From Chimonanthus salicifolius (Eukaryota; Streptophyta; Magnoliopsida; Laurales; Calycanthaceae), in the NCBI GenBank assembly GCA_013350335.1, contig CM023533.1:28006869-28070868 (forward strand): 64,000 bases of DNA. The letters are read 5' to 3'. Made by a program: the position numbers and the translations under genes. The notes beneath the pieces are model-generated. The model searched no databases. It was not told the origin of the DNA and saw only the letters and a list, made by a program, of their open reading frames with translations. Shown in pieces: positions 12,820 to 24,849 of this stretch. The stretch's first letter is position 1. Each line of letters starts with the position of its first letter.

Positions 12820-15800
12820 TGGGCCCATTCACGTGCCCACAATTGGAGAGAGATTGTCCTCAAATTTTGTCAATTCCCACTCAGATAAGAGAATCAAATG
12901 GATGCTGATGATGACTAGAGGCCATTTAATTCAAAGATTTTCTGCTTTATAGACCACAGAGAACAGTGTTGTGCTGGATGGCTGCATCATAATGTTGGCC
13001 ATAGCTTATCGATCATATATCCTCACCATTATGATTGAACTATCAGTTTCAATGATTGCAACTTACTTGACCATTGTCATTCTTTAACCTTGGGTTATAA
13101 TATCCTGCTTCATCCACCAAAGATCTTTTCATGAGATTATTTTACCATTAAATCTTCACACATAGATTCTCCCACTTCCTGTTCTCCAATCTCATAATTA
13201 CTTGGTTTTAGAGTCTTTCATTATAATATTTTCCTCTGTTGAATCTTTTGATACAAGATCTTTGACTGTTGAATCTTGCCTCCATTTTATGCATTCTTTA
13301 GCTGTTTTTTCAACTGATTCTACACACTTTGATTATTTTCTCGAACTGGGGAATAATCCTCAATTCTTTTTACTCTTTCCATATGCTTCCATGTACTCTT
13401 TGATCCTTCAACAACTCTGTCATTCATCAACTACTCTTCAAAGAATTTTCCATTATTTTTATTTAAATTCCCCAAGAGAAATGAACATGCTCAATACCAA
13501 ACTCATGCAACCTAGATATTGAGTCTTTCAGAAGATGGTCCAGTCCGCTCAATTACCCAATAAATGCTACATCTTAGTTAGAGAGAAGGGAGTTAATTTT
13601 AATATGATGAGTAAATAAAGAAACAAAAGAGGTTATCAAAGAAAAGGAGCTTGAGAATGAGGGTAAAAACAGAGCAAAAAGAAAGGAAGATGAGAATCCA
13701 GCCACCAAACAAGAGAGATATAATCAAATCATTTTACTTAAAAATGCTATCTAAATTCATTACTCCTTTTATACCCTTAAAGCATAGATCCTAGAGAACC
13801 TTCAACACTGGCTTTCTACTTTTGCCAAGAGTCCTAATTCAACTTACCTAAAAGCAAGCGCATCGCAATGCATTTTTAACTTGAATTAGACCCTACATGA
13901 GACCTCCCAGTGAAAGACTTTTTTGAAAAATACACATTTAATCCATACAAATATCCTTTACAAAATAATGAACTCCTTAATGGAAATTGGCCTGTTGCCA
14001 TTCTCAGTCTTTGTGGGACTGGGACCTTAAGTGAACACCCAATGGCGAAAGGAGATAATCACAAGTGAACCATCTATATCTTGATTGATACCTCATTTTT
14101 AGAAAGTTTTAATTCTATTCAGTATGATGTTTTGCTACACAAAAAATGTGCCTAAAGGTACTGTTTTGCTTTCCTGTGTAGATTATCGGCTTTATTGTTG
14201 GTATAATCCCTCTACTCAGAAAGGCTCTGATTGGTAATAGTGCTCCTTTACGTATGATACAAGAATCTGCTTCCTTGTTGAGGTAAAAGCCTTGATTGGA
14301 TTATAGTAGTTACCTTTTCAATTTTGAAGAATCCACCAAACTGCTTGAGGGTTACTGGACATGTTAGTAATGATATGCATTAACATAAGCTAATACCTAC
14401 AAAACATTACATTCTTTTGTCCTTTATGCACTATTTACTCTCTTTTTTCTGCCAGTTTTTCATGTCATATATGATCATGTTAGTGGTGGTAATGACGTTG
14501 ACAATGATGATGAATGAGTTGTGGGTGTGAACAAATAGAGCCAAACCCTTTGTTACTGTGTTCAGGTTACACATTATTGTGTGTGGAAGGTATGGTTGGA
14601 TCTAAGGGGTCAAGATTGGATAGGCTTATTAATTGAATGGGTAAAGGTGCCAAAACCCAAGCAAAGCAAAGATGAGAGATTAAGCCCCAAATGCCGAAGC
14701 CTAGTCTTTTCAAAATCTCCTTTTCTAATCTATCGATATCCAAAAACCTAAAATCCTTCCCTTTGATGCCTTGATGTAAATATGGAAATAGATACAGTAC
14801 AAAGTATATAACTATGTGTTTCACAAAATTTAGGACACAAATATGGTATCCCTTCCAATGATATCATTTGACAATGGTTGTATTGGTTTAATGAGCATAA
14901 ACAATTTCTACATATCCCTAGCCATTGAGAAACTAATGTTTTCAAAACGACACTAGGTCAAACCCTTCCACTGAAGGTTTACAAAGAAAGAGGCTCAACT
15001 AGTGTCAAATTGTGGTTAAAATTTTGAAATTAGCATGACAACATTAATAAAACTAGTGTCCTGCATTTGTTCTGTCAACTGCTCTTTCATATTATGGGCA
15101 TTGGCTTATTTACCTAATTTTAACTTTTTTTATGTGACATTCCTATTTCCTTTTCTTGTCCTGCAGTGGTGGGGCAATCCCAACAGTCTCTCTAATCTTG
15201 GGAGCAAACCTTCTGAGGGGTAAACTGCTTGTGACTTTTCTCATATTTGTGATGTACATTACTGGTTGCTGATTTAGCTCAGTGTAAAAGAATCTCATTT
15301 TTTTTTGTTATTATTACTAATATTTGTTTCCATCAATCAGGTTTACGTGGGTCAGAGGTTCAGTTCTCACTCATGACTGGAATTATTATCGTTCGTTATA
15401 TTGCCCTGCCTCTGTTGGGTATAGCCATAGTTAAAGGGGCAGTTCGTCTCAGTTTGGTTTCGTCAGTCAGATGCTTTGTATCAGTTCATACTTCTTTTGC
15501 AATATGCAGTTCCACCTGCAGTGAACATAGGTATGATGCATAGGTGTTCAGAAATAGAAACATTTGTCCTTTTTTTTAATTATAAAACATTATAAAGTTT
15601 TATAAAATATAAATGAAATTTGAAGCGAATGATACTAAATTTATAACCTGTATAATGGTAATGCCAATGCTGGTGAAGAATTTGATACACAAGCACAAGC
15701 ACAAACAGATATTCTTGAGTGTATCTTTGTCCTCTGGTGGTTTCTAAAGTTTGTTCATGATCATTGCAGGTACAATTACTCAATTGTTTGGAGCTGGTGA

Positions 15801-15894
15801 AAGTGAATGCTCAGTCATTATGTTATGGACATATGCTTTGGCATCAGTTTCACTTACCCTTTGGTCCACCATTTTCATGTGGCTTGTGTCTTGA

Positions 15895-16380
15895 TGATGG
15901 AAACTGTCGATAATTCTCCTTTATTAACAAGTTGACTGTAGAAAGGATCAATTTGATAGCAGGTAAATTTCTCAGAGCTAAGTGATATCTTGGTCGATGT
16001 AACAGTGTGCATTGGAAAGAGAGAAGCTCTATTTTCACATCCCTCTGATGCTGGATCATTTTTTCCAATATTGTGTTTTATTCTTTCATGGTTCTTTATT
16101 TCTTTCACAGCCTCCCATTGTAAGTTTGAAAGAAAAGCATTTCATTGATGTAATGACTGAATACTAAGATGTTGAGGTTCAGGACTGATTACTGGATACT
16201 AAGATGTGAGACAAACGGAGAGATTTCAGTGAGAGAAGATACGAAATTTGGGAAGAAAGCCTCTTCCTCTTTTTTTTTCTTTTCTTTTCTCTATTCATTC
16301 CAAATTCTCTGCTTACATACTCTCTGGTTCCAAATTTGGGGTCTTTATTTTGTTTTCTGCCTGGCCCGAGTTTGTGTTTT
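15895..16380. other. 3' flank of PILS copy 1
   Basis: Probable 3' untranslated sequence and flank of the PILS copy 1 locus. Small ORFs here have no coding character. Confidence 0.4.
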
Positions 16381-16847
16381 TATCATGGTTACAAATCTCG
16401 GCCGATACGTACAATATCAGCCATAATGATGAGATATCGGCCAATACACATTTATACAGCCGAGACTTGTTGGAAAAAAATTGGGAGAGAGAGAGAGATA
16501 TCGGCTGAGACGCCAGCGATTTTTGACCCCTGGTTGTTGAGCCTGTTTTTATGCTTCCTTTGAATGAATAAATTCTAACCTATCATTCAAAAAAAAAAAA
16601 TCGGCTGATAATGTAGAATATCATTTTTTTTAAAAAAAGTTCATATTGTGCCGATATTTTAATTTTTTAATTTCCAAAAAATAAAAAATGCGAATGTTTT
16701 GTAATTTTTTATTTTTTTAATTCAGAAAAAATAAAAGAATAAAAAACAAGGCCGATACATTGAAAGAGAAAAAAAAAAGTTGTAAAATATCGACTGATAT
16801 TAATATTATATCGACCGATTTATCGGTGGATCCGATTATTGACTCTG
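16380..16847 (-). mobile_element. two remnants of a tatcggccgata-rich hAT MITE
   Basis: The block is rich in ATCGGCCGATA-type motifs. One piece ends at about 16533 in CGATTTTTGACCCCTG, the reverse complement of the terminal CAGGGGTCAAAATATCG of the intact MITE at 50542-50988. A second ends near 16847 in CGATTATTGACTCTG, a diverged version of the same terminus. Both are in reverse orientation and decayed; left ends are not clear. Scattered related motifs continue at 17765-17920. Confidence 0.55.
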
Positions 16848-16859
16848 GTATAGATAAGA

Positions 16860-18130
16860 TAATTTGCCTATTAATACCTAGCAAGATAGTACGCCTGTTA
16901 TGTCTAATAAAATTGTTTATGCTGTCAATACTAGTGTAGACATGAGAGAAAAAACCTTTTACAATATATGAGAATTTAAAAAATGCTGGACGTTATTTTG
17001 TTAGACTCTCTAATTAAATAATTTTCCTAACATAATGAATATATATCATGTCCTAACTATATTATATTATAAAGATTTTACTGTACTTTCAAATTCTGAA
17101 CTGATAATTTTAACTTATTACAAAAAAAAAAAAATTATAGTTTAAATTTTTTTTGGCTTAAAACGTAAAACTATTTCAATTAAAATTTACAATTATCAAC
17201 TGAATATTTATCCTCAAAAAATTTACATGGCGGCAATTTTTATTAATTGCATCTTGACACGTGTCACGAAATACAACTGCATGTCCTGTTCGTTTTCCAT
17301 TTTTCCGCGCGTCGGAACGCGTAATCAACCCATTAAGACATGTGTTTCCGACATCATCAATCACGTAAACAAATACAAAATAAAAAACAATATTAAATAC
17401 AGTGAACTGATCACTTAATTAAGTAATTCAATAATATCAATTGATATTTTAAAACGATTGCTAAGTTAAAACAGACTAGTACTTAAGAATTCAAATACTG
17501 ATTAGTATAATTCAAATTTAAAGTGAGTTAAATATTATTATATTTATAAGTCTTTGAATTTTATTTTGGAATTAATTTTAAAGAAATATTTAAACTAATA
17601 ATTTTAAATTATTAATAACTTTATAAATAATTTGATTATTTTAATAGAAATAAGTTTTTCAAAATTCTTGTAGCATCTAGGTCATCATTTTGATTTTTTT
17701 CATGATATTTTTAAGAAAAAACATGTGACTTATTTATTAATATACTATTTAATAGTTTATAAAAAAAAATATCCATCGATATACATCATATCAATCGATT
17801 TATACCGGAATTTTTTAAGTCAAAATATATCACCCGAGATGCATCATATTATCTCGGGCCCACTATGTATCGCTGATATTTCGATCTAGATTTCAAATAT
17901 CGCCAAATATGGCCCAATAATTTATTTATAAATTTTTTGAAAAATAAAAAATAGAATATTCTACATTGAGAGTCTTATAATACTTAGTGATCCACATTCA
18001 TTTGTATAGTTTCTACATTCATATCTGAAAAATTTAAGCTAATGATAATAATAATAATAATGTTAAAAAAATGTATTTCTCTCCTTTTTTGAGAATTTTT
18101 TTCAGAAAAAAAAAAACGTATCACATTTGA
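16860..18130. other. AT-rich interval between the PILS copies
   Basis: No coding signal is visible. It contains a GC-richer patch at 17227-17360 with a perfect GACACGTGTC palindrome (17257-17266), an ACGT-core G-box of the kind bound by bZIP and bHLH factors. It also contains (ATA)n near 18040 and more tatcg-type MITE debris at 17765-17920. It may be upstream regulatory DNA of PILS copy 2, about 1.6 kb from that start codon. Confidence 0.35.
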
Positions 18131-18449
18131 CACCGACGAACTTCACTCTCTTCTCCGCTCTTCAGATGGCAGAATATCAAGCATGGTAACGAATTATGCG
18201 CATAAGATCATCGGAAGAACACGTGGAAGTGATCGTCGAGATATCGTGAATGAGGAGACGTCGGCCAAGTTTTTTTTTTTTTAAATTACATTTAATCCGA
18301 ATTCTAGAACTGAAGCAAGAAATAAACCTGCAAGTTTCATTTTCTCGATCGGCAGCCATTAAAGTTGGATTTGCCTGATCTATAATGGGTGGCAAATCTT
18401 TGTATCTCTACCCTTTTTGTCATGAAAATGCATTCAATTCTCATAATTT

Positions 18450-18889
18450 TTCTGGATTTTGTAAAGGGTGATTTCTACTCTTCTAATGGCAATGGCCATC
18501 TTTCTTCTCTGTCTTGTTCATTTACCCTGTTCTTGCACCATACGGGATCATATCTGAAATTTTCTTCATAGACCCACTTCTGTTTTCAACTCCATCAAAC
18601 AAGTACAGGTACTCTCCTTTATGATCTCCTTGTTATTATTTAAGATTACACAACAGATGTATTCTACAAAAGAAGATAAATGAAAGGTGTTTTTTCATGG
18701 GGTTGAGTGGAAAATAGGTACTAAAATTTAATGATAATAATGGTGATTGCAACAAATTGTAAGTGAAACTGCAATTGCTGATGACCTTTAGTATTTGGGC
18801 ATCAGATTTGGCCCAGTAAGATGTTGATTGTAAGTGTTTTTTGCAGAGAAGATTGAAAGAAGAGTTGAAGATTTGGAAGAAATTCGAAA
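18450..18889 (+). promoter_or_regulatory. likely leader exon and leader intron of PILS copy 2
   Basis: A good donor, AAGTACAG|GTACTCTC, lies near 18608/18609. The sequence then runs to TTTTTTGCAG ending at about 18846, directly followed by an A/G-rich stretch that reaches the start codon at 18890. This fits an untranslated first exon and a short leader intron. The transcription start cannot be placed by eye. Confidence 0.4.
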
Positions 18890-21800
18890 ATGGGGCTTTG
18901 GAATCTTTTTGTTTCCGCATCGGTGCCGGTTCTAAGTTTGCTTCTGACCATTGTTGTTGGGTCATTTCTGGCGACAGATCGTGTTGGTATTTTAGATGAA
19001 GAAACTAGGAAACAGTTTGAACCTAGTGAGTCTTTTAATGCTCCGACATATTCATGTTTGTACTTGGCTTTTATTCCAAATTCTATGATTTGTTGTGAAA
19101 TTCGTACCTGCAGTTATCATTTACTCATCCTTGGTCTTCAAAATTGGAAGGGAAGATGCAGTTGGAAAATCATATTGTATTAAGTACATGCTTAATTATC
19201 TAGTTTACATGCCACTATGCACATCCTGCAATCAATTTAGTATATATAACCTTGGTTTGAAGATTTCATGCGTAACTCGAACTGTAAATTGAGAATTAAA
19301 GGTGGTTGGCAAGCTTGTTTTCCTCTCAATCTTGATATATCCTTTTAATGCTTCACTCACATTTTGCCTATTTGGATATTCTCACTATCCATCTGTATAG
19401 TAAGTTACTAAAGCCCTCTCTTTATGAACAGGTGGTATTTTATGTATTTAATCCAACTTTAGTGTACACCAGTTTATCAAGCACAATCACATTCAAGAAA
19501 TGGTTTCATTGTGAGTTTCTTTCACTCCTGTTTGCAATATTGACTTTGTATAATTGAGGAACTTGAATTTATTTCAGCATAGTGCTTTCTTTTTTTGGAA
19601 TTTGCAAAGCAGAGTAAGATGTACTAATCATTTGCATTTGTTTTTCCATTTTCTACCTTGGAATGCAGCTGATGATTCATGTTTCTAAGTTCAATGACGA
19701 CGTTTAGCGCATAAACTTTGATGCTTGCATTTGTTCTTTTTGTGTGATGCATGGATCATGTAGGTTCATTTTGTGGAGTAGATTGCCTATAGAATTTTCA
19801 AGTTATGGGTGGTCATAGAAGTCATTAAAGAGAAGGAGCATCCGTGTTATTTCTCAATTGATTCGTCATGGAGTATCCATTTTTAACGAGTCTTTTTTTG
19901 GTTATGCAGGTGGTTCATGCCACTAAATATCATTCTCACTTTCATTCTTGGTTCGATGCTTGGGTGCGTTGTGATCCAAATTACAAGAACTCCTTCCCAT
20001 TTGAGAAGTCTTGTCTTAGGCTGTTGTTCTGCTGGTAAATTCCTTTGCAAATGTTTCCTGTTGGGATCCCCCTGCCCCATTGAAAAAAGGGAATTGCATA
20101 TGGTATTTGTTTTCTAGATCTTGAAATCCATACTCCTAGTAGGGAAATGGAAACCATTATGGATCTTAAGAATTTGGATACAAGCTTGCAAAATATAAGT
20201 TCTCATCCACGTGTGATCCATGCTAAGTTTATTCTTATTTAAACAGTAACAAGCATTCCACTATTGAACTCTGTACTCTAGTCACTTAGAAGGAAAACCA
20301 AATCTGAAAACCGATTTTCCTTTTTTGTTGACAGAAAAATTAACCTGTTTTTGGTTAGTTGATTCCTATCGAATCATTATTACATTAGAATAATAGATTT
20401 TCCTTCATAGTAAAAAATAATAGACACTCACTTGGATTATGGGAACAGGAAATTTGGGGTATATGCTAATCATTATCATTCCAGCAATCTGTAAAGAGAA
20501 ACACAGTCCATTTGGAAATCCAGATGTCTGCAGCAAACTTGGACTTGCATATTCATCATTGTCAATGGCGGTGCGTTCTTCTTTGCATTCTAAAATTTCT
20601 CTTGATATAACTAGTAGTACCATACTCAGTATTTCCCTGTAAGAACATAGCTTTATGTTATTGTAATTTTTCAATTTTATGCAATTCTTCAATTGCTCTA
20701 TATGGAGAAGATTTTCATACATGTTTCTTCCTTATTTGCAATCCTTCAGTTGGGTGCTATTTGCATCTGGCTGTATGTCTACAACATTATACGCTTATCA
20801 TTGAGTAAGAAAACTACAGAAAATGAAACAGATGGCCTTTCTGAAGTTCGTCAAGTAATGCCAAAGACAGACAAAGTTCCAAAATCAGAGAGAACAAGAT
20901 CAGAGCATGAGGCAGAACAAGTATCAACAATAGAGTTAACAATATCAGAGATTGAACGAGAACCAAAACCAACAATGGAACTAACGAGATCAGAAGTTGA
21001 GGCAGAACAAGTATCAACAACAAAGTTGACGATATCAGAGCTTGAGCCAGAAGTATCAACAGAAGAGTTACAGATGTCAAAGGATTTAGAAGATCAATGT
21101 CCACCCTCCACTGAACACAATGAAGATGAAATTCCAAAGGTGTTTTTCCTGCTTATCAGTTTACTTTTCATAGTTTAAACTTCGCTTGAATGCCATGTAA
21201 GAATTTCATAGATTCAATCAATGAATTGTAAGTTGTATATTTTAATCCCCTTCAGCATCTGATTCTTGGATCCTCTGTTCAGGTGTCAACCTCAGTTAGG
21301 ATCAAACAAATCTTAAACAAGATTCCAGGAAAAGAAAGCTTGAAGAAGGCATTTACACCTTCAATAATTGGAGCGGTTTGTAAACATTAATACCAGCTTG
21401 CAAATCCTCATTTGGCACTTCAGTTTCAATATAAGGTCTTTGTCATTTTCGTGCTCACTCATGAGAGCATGCTTCACAAGTAATGTTTAAATATGTTTAC
21501 GAGAATCAGATTTCATGCTTTTGTTCTGCACAAGTAGCAGATGAATCAAAAACCAATCTGCATCTTCATCAGTGCAAATGTTTAGAAATCAAAGATTTCC
21601 TTGTAGTTTGCATGGATTTGACCTCTTAGATCAAGGATACATCTCTACACTCTAGTCCATAAAACAAGATACATCTCTAAGCCTATAAACTTGATGCTTT
21701 GTTACTTCCTATTTGAATTATCTAGCAACATGCTTCCTCTGAATACATAGACCTTAGTGGTTCTCAGATGAAATTGCTCTTCTTTTTTCTCTCTCTTTTT

Positions 21801-22780
21801 TTTTTTCTGAATGAACAACTGGCTCCACTTATACAGATCGTTGGGTTTGTTGTTGGAGTAATTCCTCAAATTAGAAAGGCATTCATTGGCGATAATGCTC
21901 CACTTCGTATGATCCAAGGCTCTGCCACTTTATTGGGGTAAAAACCTTTCTACCATGGATTTCTGATCTGAAACCAAAACGTACTAGGGTGCTTATGTGT
22001 CACGCAAGAAATGCATAAATATACTTAATGAAACTGATTATTATTATTATTATATCAAATATTGGCGGAATACGTTTTAAACACTTCGAATGAAATGTTG
22101 ACTTCTTCCTTCTCTGACCTGCAGCAATGGAGCTCTCCCAGCTGTAGTTCTTATAATGGGAGGAAACCTTATCAAGGGTAATAATGCACTTCATATTTAT
22201 CTCTCAAATCAGATGTTGTGCTCCTTCCTGAAATTCTACAGAATCACTTTCTCCAGTTACTTCCTTTTCAGAAAAAGATTAGATTTTATTAACATTGGGT
22301 GTCATCTTTCAGGCATACGTTCATCAGCTATTCGAACCACAGTCATCGTTGGAATTATTGTTGCTCGCTATATTGCCCTGCCTCTATTGGGAATAGGTGT
22401 AGTTAAAGGAGCAATTCATCTTGGCATGGTGCATTCAGATCCGTTATACCGGTTCATACTTCTGTTGCAATTTGCAATCCCACCTGCAATGAACATAAGT
22501 ACGACATATATGAAAATTCTTAGAAATTCTATTACATACTCTGTTGTTGTGTTTGTATGATATACCTTCTGATGCCACTGTTTTGAACCCTGTTCATATC
22601 TACTGTCATTTTCCATGGTAGGACTAAACAATGTTGATGAAACTGGCAGGTACAATGGTCCAATTGTTTGGAGCAGGCGAAAATGAATGCTCAGTAATAT
22701 TTCTATGGGCCTATGCATTGGCTTCAATTTCACTCACTCTTTGGTCAACCTTATTTCTGTGGCTTGTGTCTCGATGGTGA
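18890..22780 (+). CDS. PIN-LIKES auxin carrier, copy 2 (ten exons)
   Basis: Ten exons with GT/AG borders: 18890-19025, 19432-19510, 19910-20034, 20449-20570, 20750-21139, 21283-21375, 21837-21937, 22125-22177, 22313-22498, 22650-22780. The product starts MGLWNLFVSASVPVLSLLL and carries the PILS helices WFMPLNIILTFILGSMLG, GNLGYMLIIIIPAICKE, RYIALPLLGIGVVKGAIH and QFAIPPAMNI. The C-terminus is TMVQLFGAGENECSVIFLW and ends WLVSRW. The hydrophilic loop of exon 5 is long and acidic, with a 30-residue repeat (SEHEAEQVST and SEVEAEQVST). Total about 471 residues. Oddity: exon 1 seems one base long at its donor (CCTA|GTGAGT) and exon 2 one base short (79 nt, TTCAAGAAATGG). The errors cancel downstream, but exon 2 itself is out of frame and meets a stop. 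Either a slightly broken gene or a sequence error; the exon 2 copy at 120-199 is intact. Confidence 0.75.
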
Positions 22781-23350
22781 TGCTATGGATGGTTTTTCAT
22801 GAACAAGTCTCATGTAATCTTTTGTTGTTACAGTTGTTGTAATTTGTCTTCCATTTTTTGATACTGAGATCAGTAGTTAATGCACCAACCAAACATGACT
22901 AACAATTTTTTCTCGACCATCCATTTCATCTCTTGGATTAGATAGGCTGAAAATGACTAAACCAATTAACCAACAACACTAACTTCTATCTGGTAGAGCC
23001 ATTAGACCCCAACTACGGGTGTAACCTAGGCAGCGGGATCACAGTTAGAGGTTAATCTTATTCCCCTATTACTGAAATCAAGTTATAACTTTTGGGCCGA
23101 ATTCATATTTTAGCCCTCATCTAACTCATCAAACTGAACCCATATTTTTAATGGATTGAGATAGCCTGAAGTTGAGGTTTGACCCTAACCCAAGTTACAC
23201 CCCAACCCCAATCACAAGCACACATCAAAATATTTGGGTCTCTTATTCAAATTTTCGTTTTACATACTGAGATGAGATTTTCCCCACTGTATAATGCTCT
23301 CTTTGGCGCCTCTATGAGGGCCATTTTTTCTCATATGTTATAAAAGAAAT
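22781..23350. other. 3' flank of PILS copy 2
   Basis: Probable 3' untranslated region and flank of PILS copy 2. No gene is visible. Confidence 0.4.
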
Positions 23351-23745
23351 AATTTTTGTAAAAATAATTTAAGAAAATAATATATGTGCTTATAAAATTC
23401 AATGGACATCTCTTAATATCTTTACCTAACAGGATGTTTCTGTGATTTTCTAAATTTTTTTTGAAAAATTAATAAAAAGCGTTTTCTAAAATACTTCCTA
23501 TATTTGAGTTTTTTTAAGAAGAATAAAAAAATGATATCCAAAAAAATATTTAGTATCAATTATCGATTATATTTACTATTGATCTAAGATGAAAAAATTT
23601 AAATTCAAACTGCCAATTCGGTATTGCTTACCGTATTTGATTATTTTATTTTATTATATTCATCATATATGTTCAAATATAAATATTTAGTTCTAAAAAT
23701 ATATTTTATTTTTTATAGTGTAAAGTAAAAATGATAGTTGAGTTA
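23350..23745. repeat. PILS 3'-flank sequence repeated at 46.1 and 50.2 kb
   Basis: 23350-23530 aligns by eye with 46080-46250 (aaaataatttaagaaaata, then ctatatttgag). 23555-23745 aligns with about 50200-50400 (tttactattgatcta, then aaatatttagttctaaaaat). The two matches keep the same order, and the LTR retrotransposon at 46768-50038 lies between them at the second site. This marks 46.1-51.2 kb as a duplicate of DNA from the PILS copy 2 region. Confidence 0.7.
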
Positions 23746-24377
23746 GTCACAAATTAAATTCATTTTAAATTAAAAATATGTTTTTAATTTTAATTTTTCA
23801 TTTTGTGACCTTATATCAAGAAAGAAAATATATTTTTCAAAATAAAATTCTATATTTAGTTAGATCTTATGGATATATTTCAAATAGTATGATTTGTGAG
23901 AAAAAAAAACACACATTTGTCACTATACTACAAAATATTCATGTAGTCAAGGCTCAAGACTTTATTAAATCTTTTCTCTATTATACTTAATAGATTCATA
24001 TTTTTAGGTTTAGATACCAAGTTTTGTTATGAGCTATTTCGGAGTGTTTTGTCCAAAACAAGCGTGTTCCAAGCAAATTGGCGAAAATTACGTTGTTCCA
24101 AATTTCTAATTTGCTACTTTTCTACTGATTTTTTAATTATTTTTTCAAATCTACAAAAAGTCCAATAATACAAATCAAAAATAAAATTGGTGCAATATAA
24201 ATTGAAAAAATGTAAGTTAAAAAATCAATTTCTAGTTAAGTAATCAGAATTTCATTAGTTTAAATTATTTTCTTTAAATTTTACAATTTTAAAAATATAA
24301 TTTGATCAATTCAATGAAAATGATTTTTGATAAGCGTTGTATTGCAGAAAAAATATTACACCAAATTTATCACTTTC

Positions 24378-24530
24378 TCTTGTTTAATGTTTTAAGACCA
24401 AGGTGTCAAGGCCTCTTAAACACATGACTAATCTTTTGGACATGTACAAAATCACCCTATCCACATGTCAGATAATATTATGGAGAGTGATTATTTTATT
24501 TAGTTTCTCTTGTTCATGAGAAGTAACTAC
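24378..24530 (-). mobile_element. tRNA-derived SINE (family B), decayed
   Basis: The reverse-strand tail of the family reads taagaccaaggtgtcaaggc, then cctct, acatgt, and ttatggagagtg. The same ordered landmarks recur at 52165-52310, 56515-56705 and 63030-63225. The tRNA-like head is not recognisable in this copy. Confidence 0.5.
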
Positions 24531-24767
24531 CTTGATCATAGTTGTGAGCGTACGTGAAATTACAGCTCATACATATTGTATCGGTCTGTATGTATTGAAT
24601 TTTTCAAACAACTTTTTTCCAGTTCTTTTATTATTTCATTAAAAAATAGTAGAAAAATGAAAAAAAAATGCTTAAACCTATAGAATATTATGTGTTATTT
24701 TTTTATTTGTTGTTACTTGCTGTCTAGTTTTTTTTATAATATGGTCAAACAACTGTTTCTTAGTTAT

Positions 24768-24845
24768 TTAATAATCCCTCTGTCCCAAATTAGTTGTCCT
24801 ATATGGATTTTGGAGTTGTCCCAAAATAGTTGTCTCATTTATATG
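24768..24845. mobile_element. Stowaway-like MITE end
   Basis: The sequence aatCCCTCTGTCCCAAATTAG resembles the CTCCCTCYGTCCCA terminus common in plant Stowaway elements. A reverse-complement-type end (GGGACGGAGGGAATACTA) occurs at about 36323-36340, beside the other hAT copy. No second terminus or TA duplication can be assigned, so this is a remnant call. Confidence 0.35.
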
Positions 24846-24849
24846 TCGG

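Larger units (their letters stand above)
8238..15894 (+). pseudogene. PIN-LIKES auxin carrier, copy 1 (ten exons, two frameshifts)
   Basis: PILS proteins are ten-helix ER-membrane carriers that sequester auxin inside the cell. Exons: 8238-8372, 9317-9396, 9651-9775, 10232-10353, 10627-10858, 12081-12173, 14182-14282, 15167-15219, 15341-15530, 15770-15894, all with GT/AG borders. The start MGLKDLFIASSIPVLKVL matches the family N-terminus. Later signatures are WFMPLNIFFTFLFGSALGW, GNLGNILIIIVPSICEE, PLRMIQESASLL and the C-terminal TQLFGAGESECSVIMLW. The C-terminus is typical of the PILS1/3/5 group. Two lesions are visible. Exon 5 is 232 nt (not divisible by three); the frame shifts near the A-run at 10756-10760 in the hydrophilic loop, giving a stop at 10792. 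Exon 9 is 190 nt against 186 in copy 2 because tcag is duplicated near 15461-15468. With both discounted it would code about 416 residues, normal for the family. Either a young pseudogene or assembly error; all other exon lengths match copy 2 where comparable. Confidence 0.75.

Noticed and set aside
16169..16563. Three overlapping ORFs of 75-86 codons after PILS copy 1
   Set aside because: They cover the 3' flank and MITE debris, with low-complexity Ser/Phe-rich translations.
20814..21137. Leucine-rich 107-codon minus-strand ORF
   Set aside because: It is the antisense of the acidic repeat loop of PILS exon 5; repeated GAR and AAC codons read backwards as Leu/Val.
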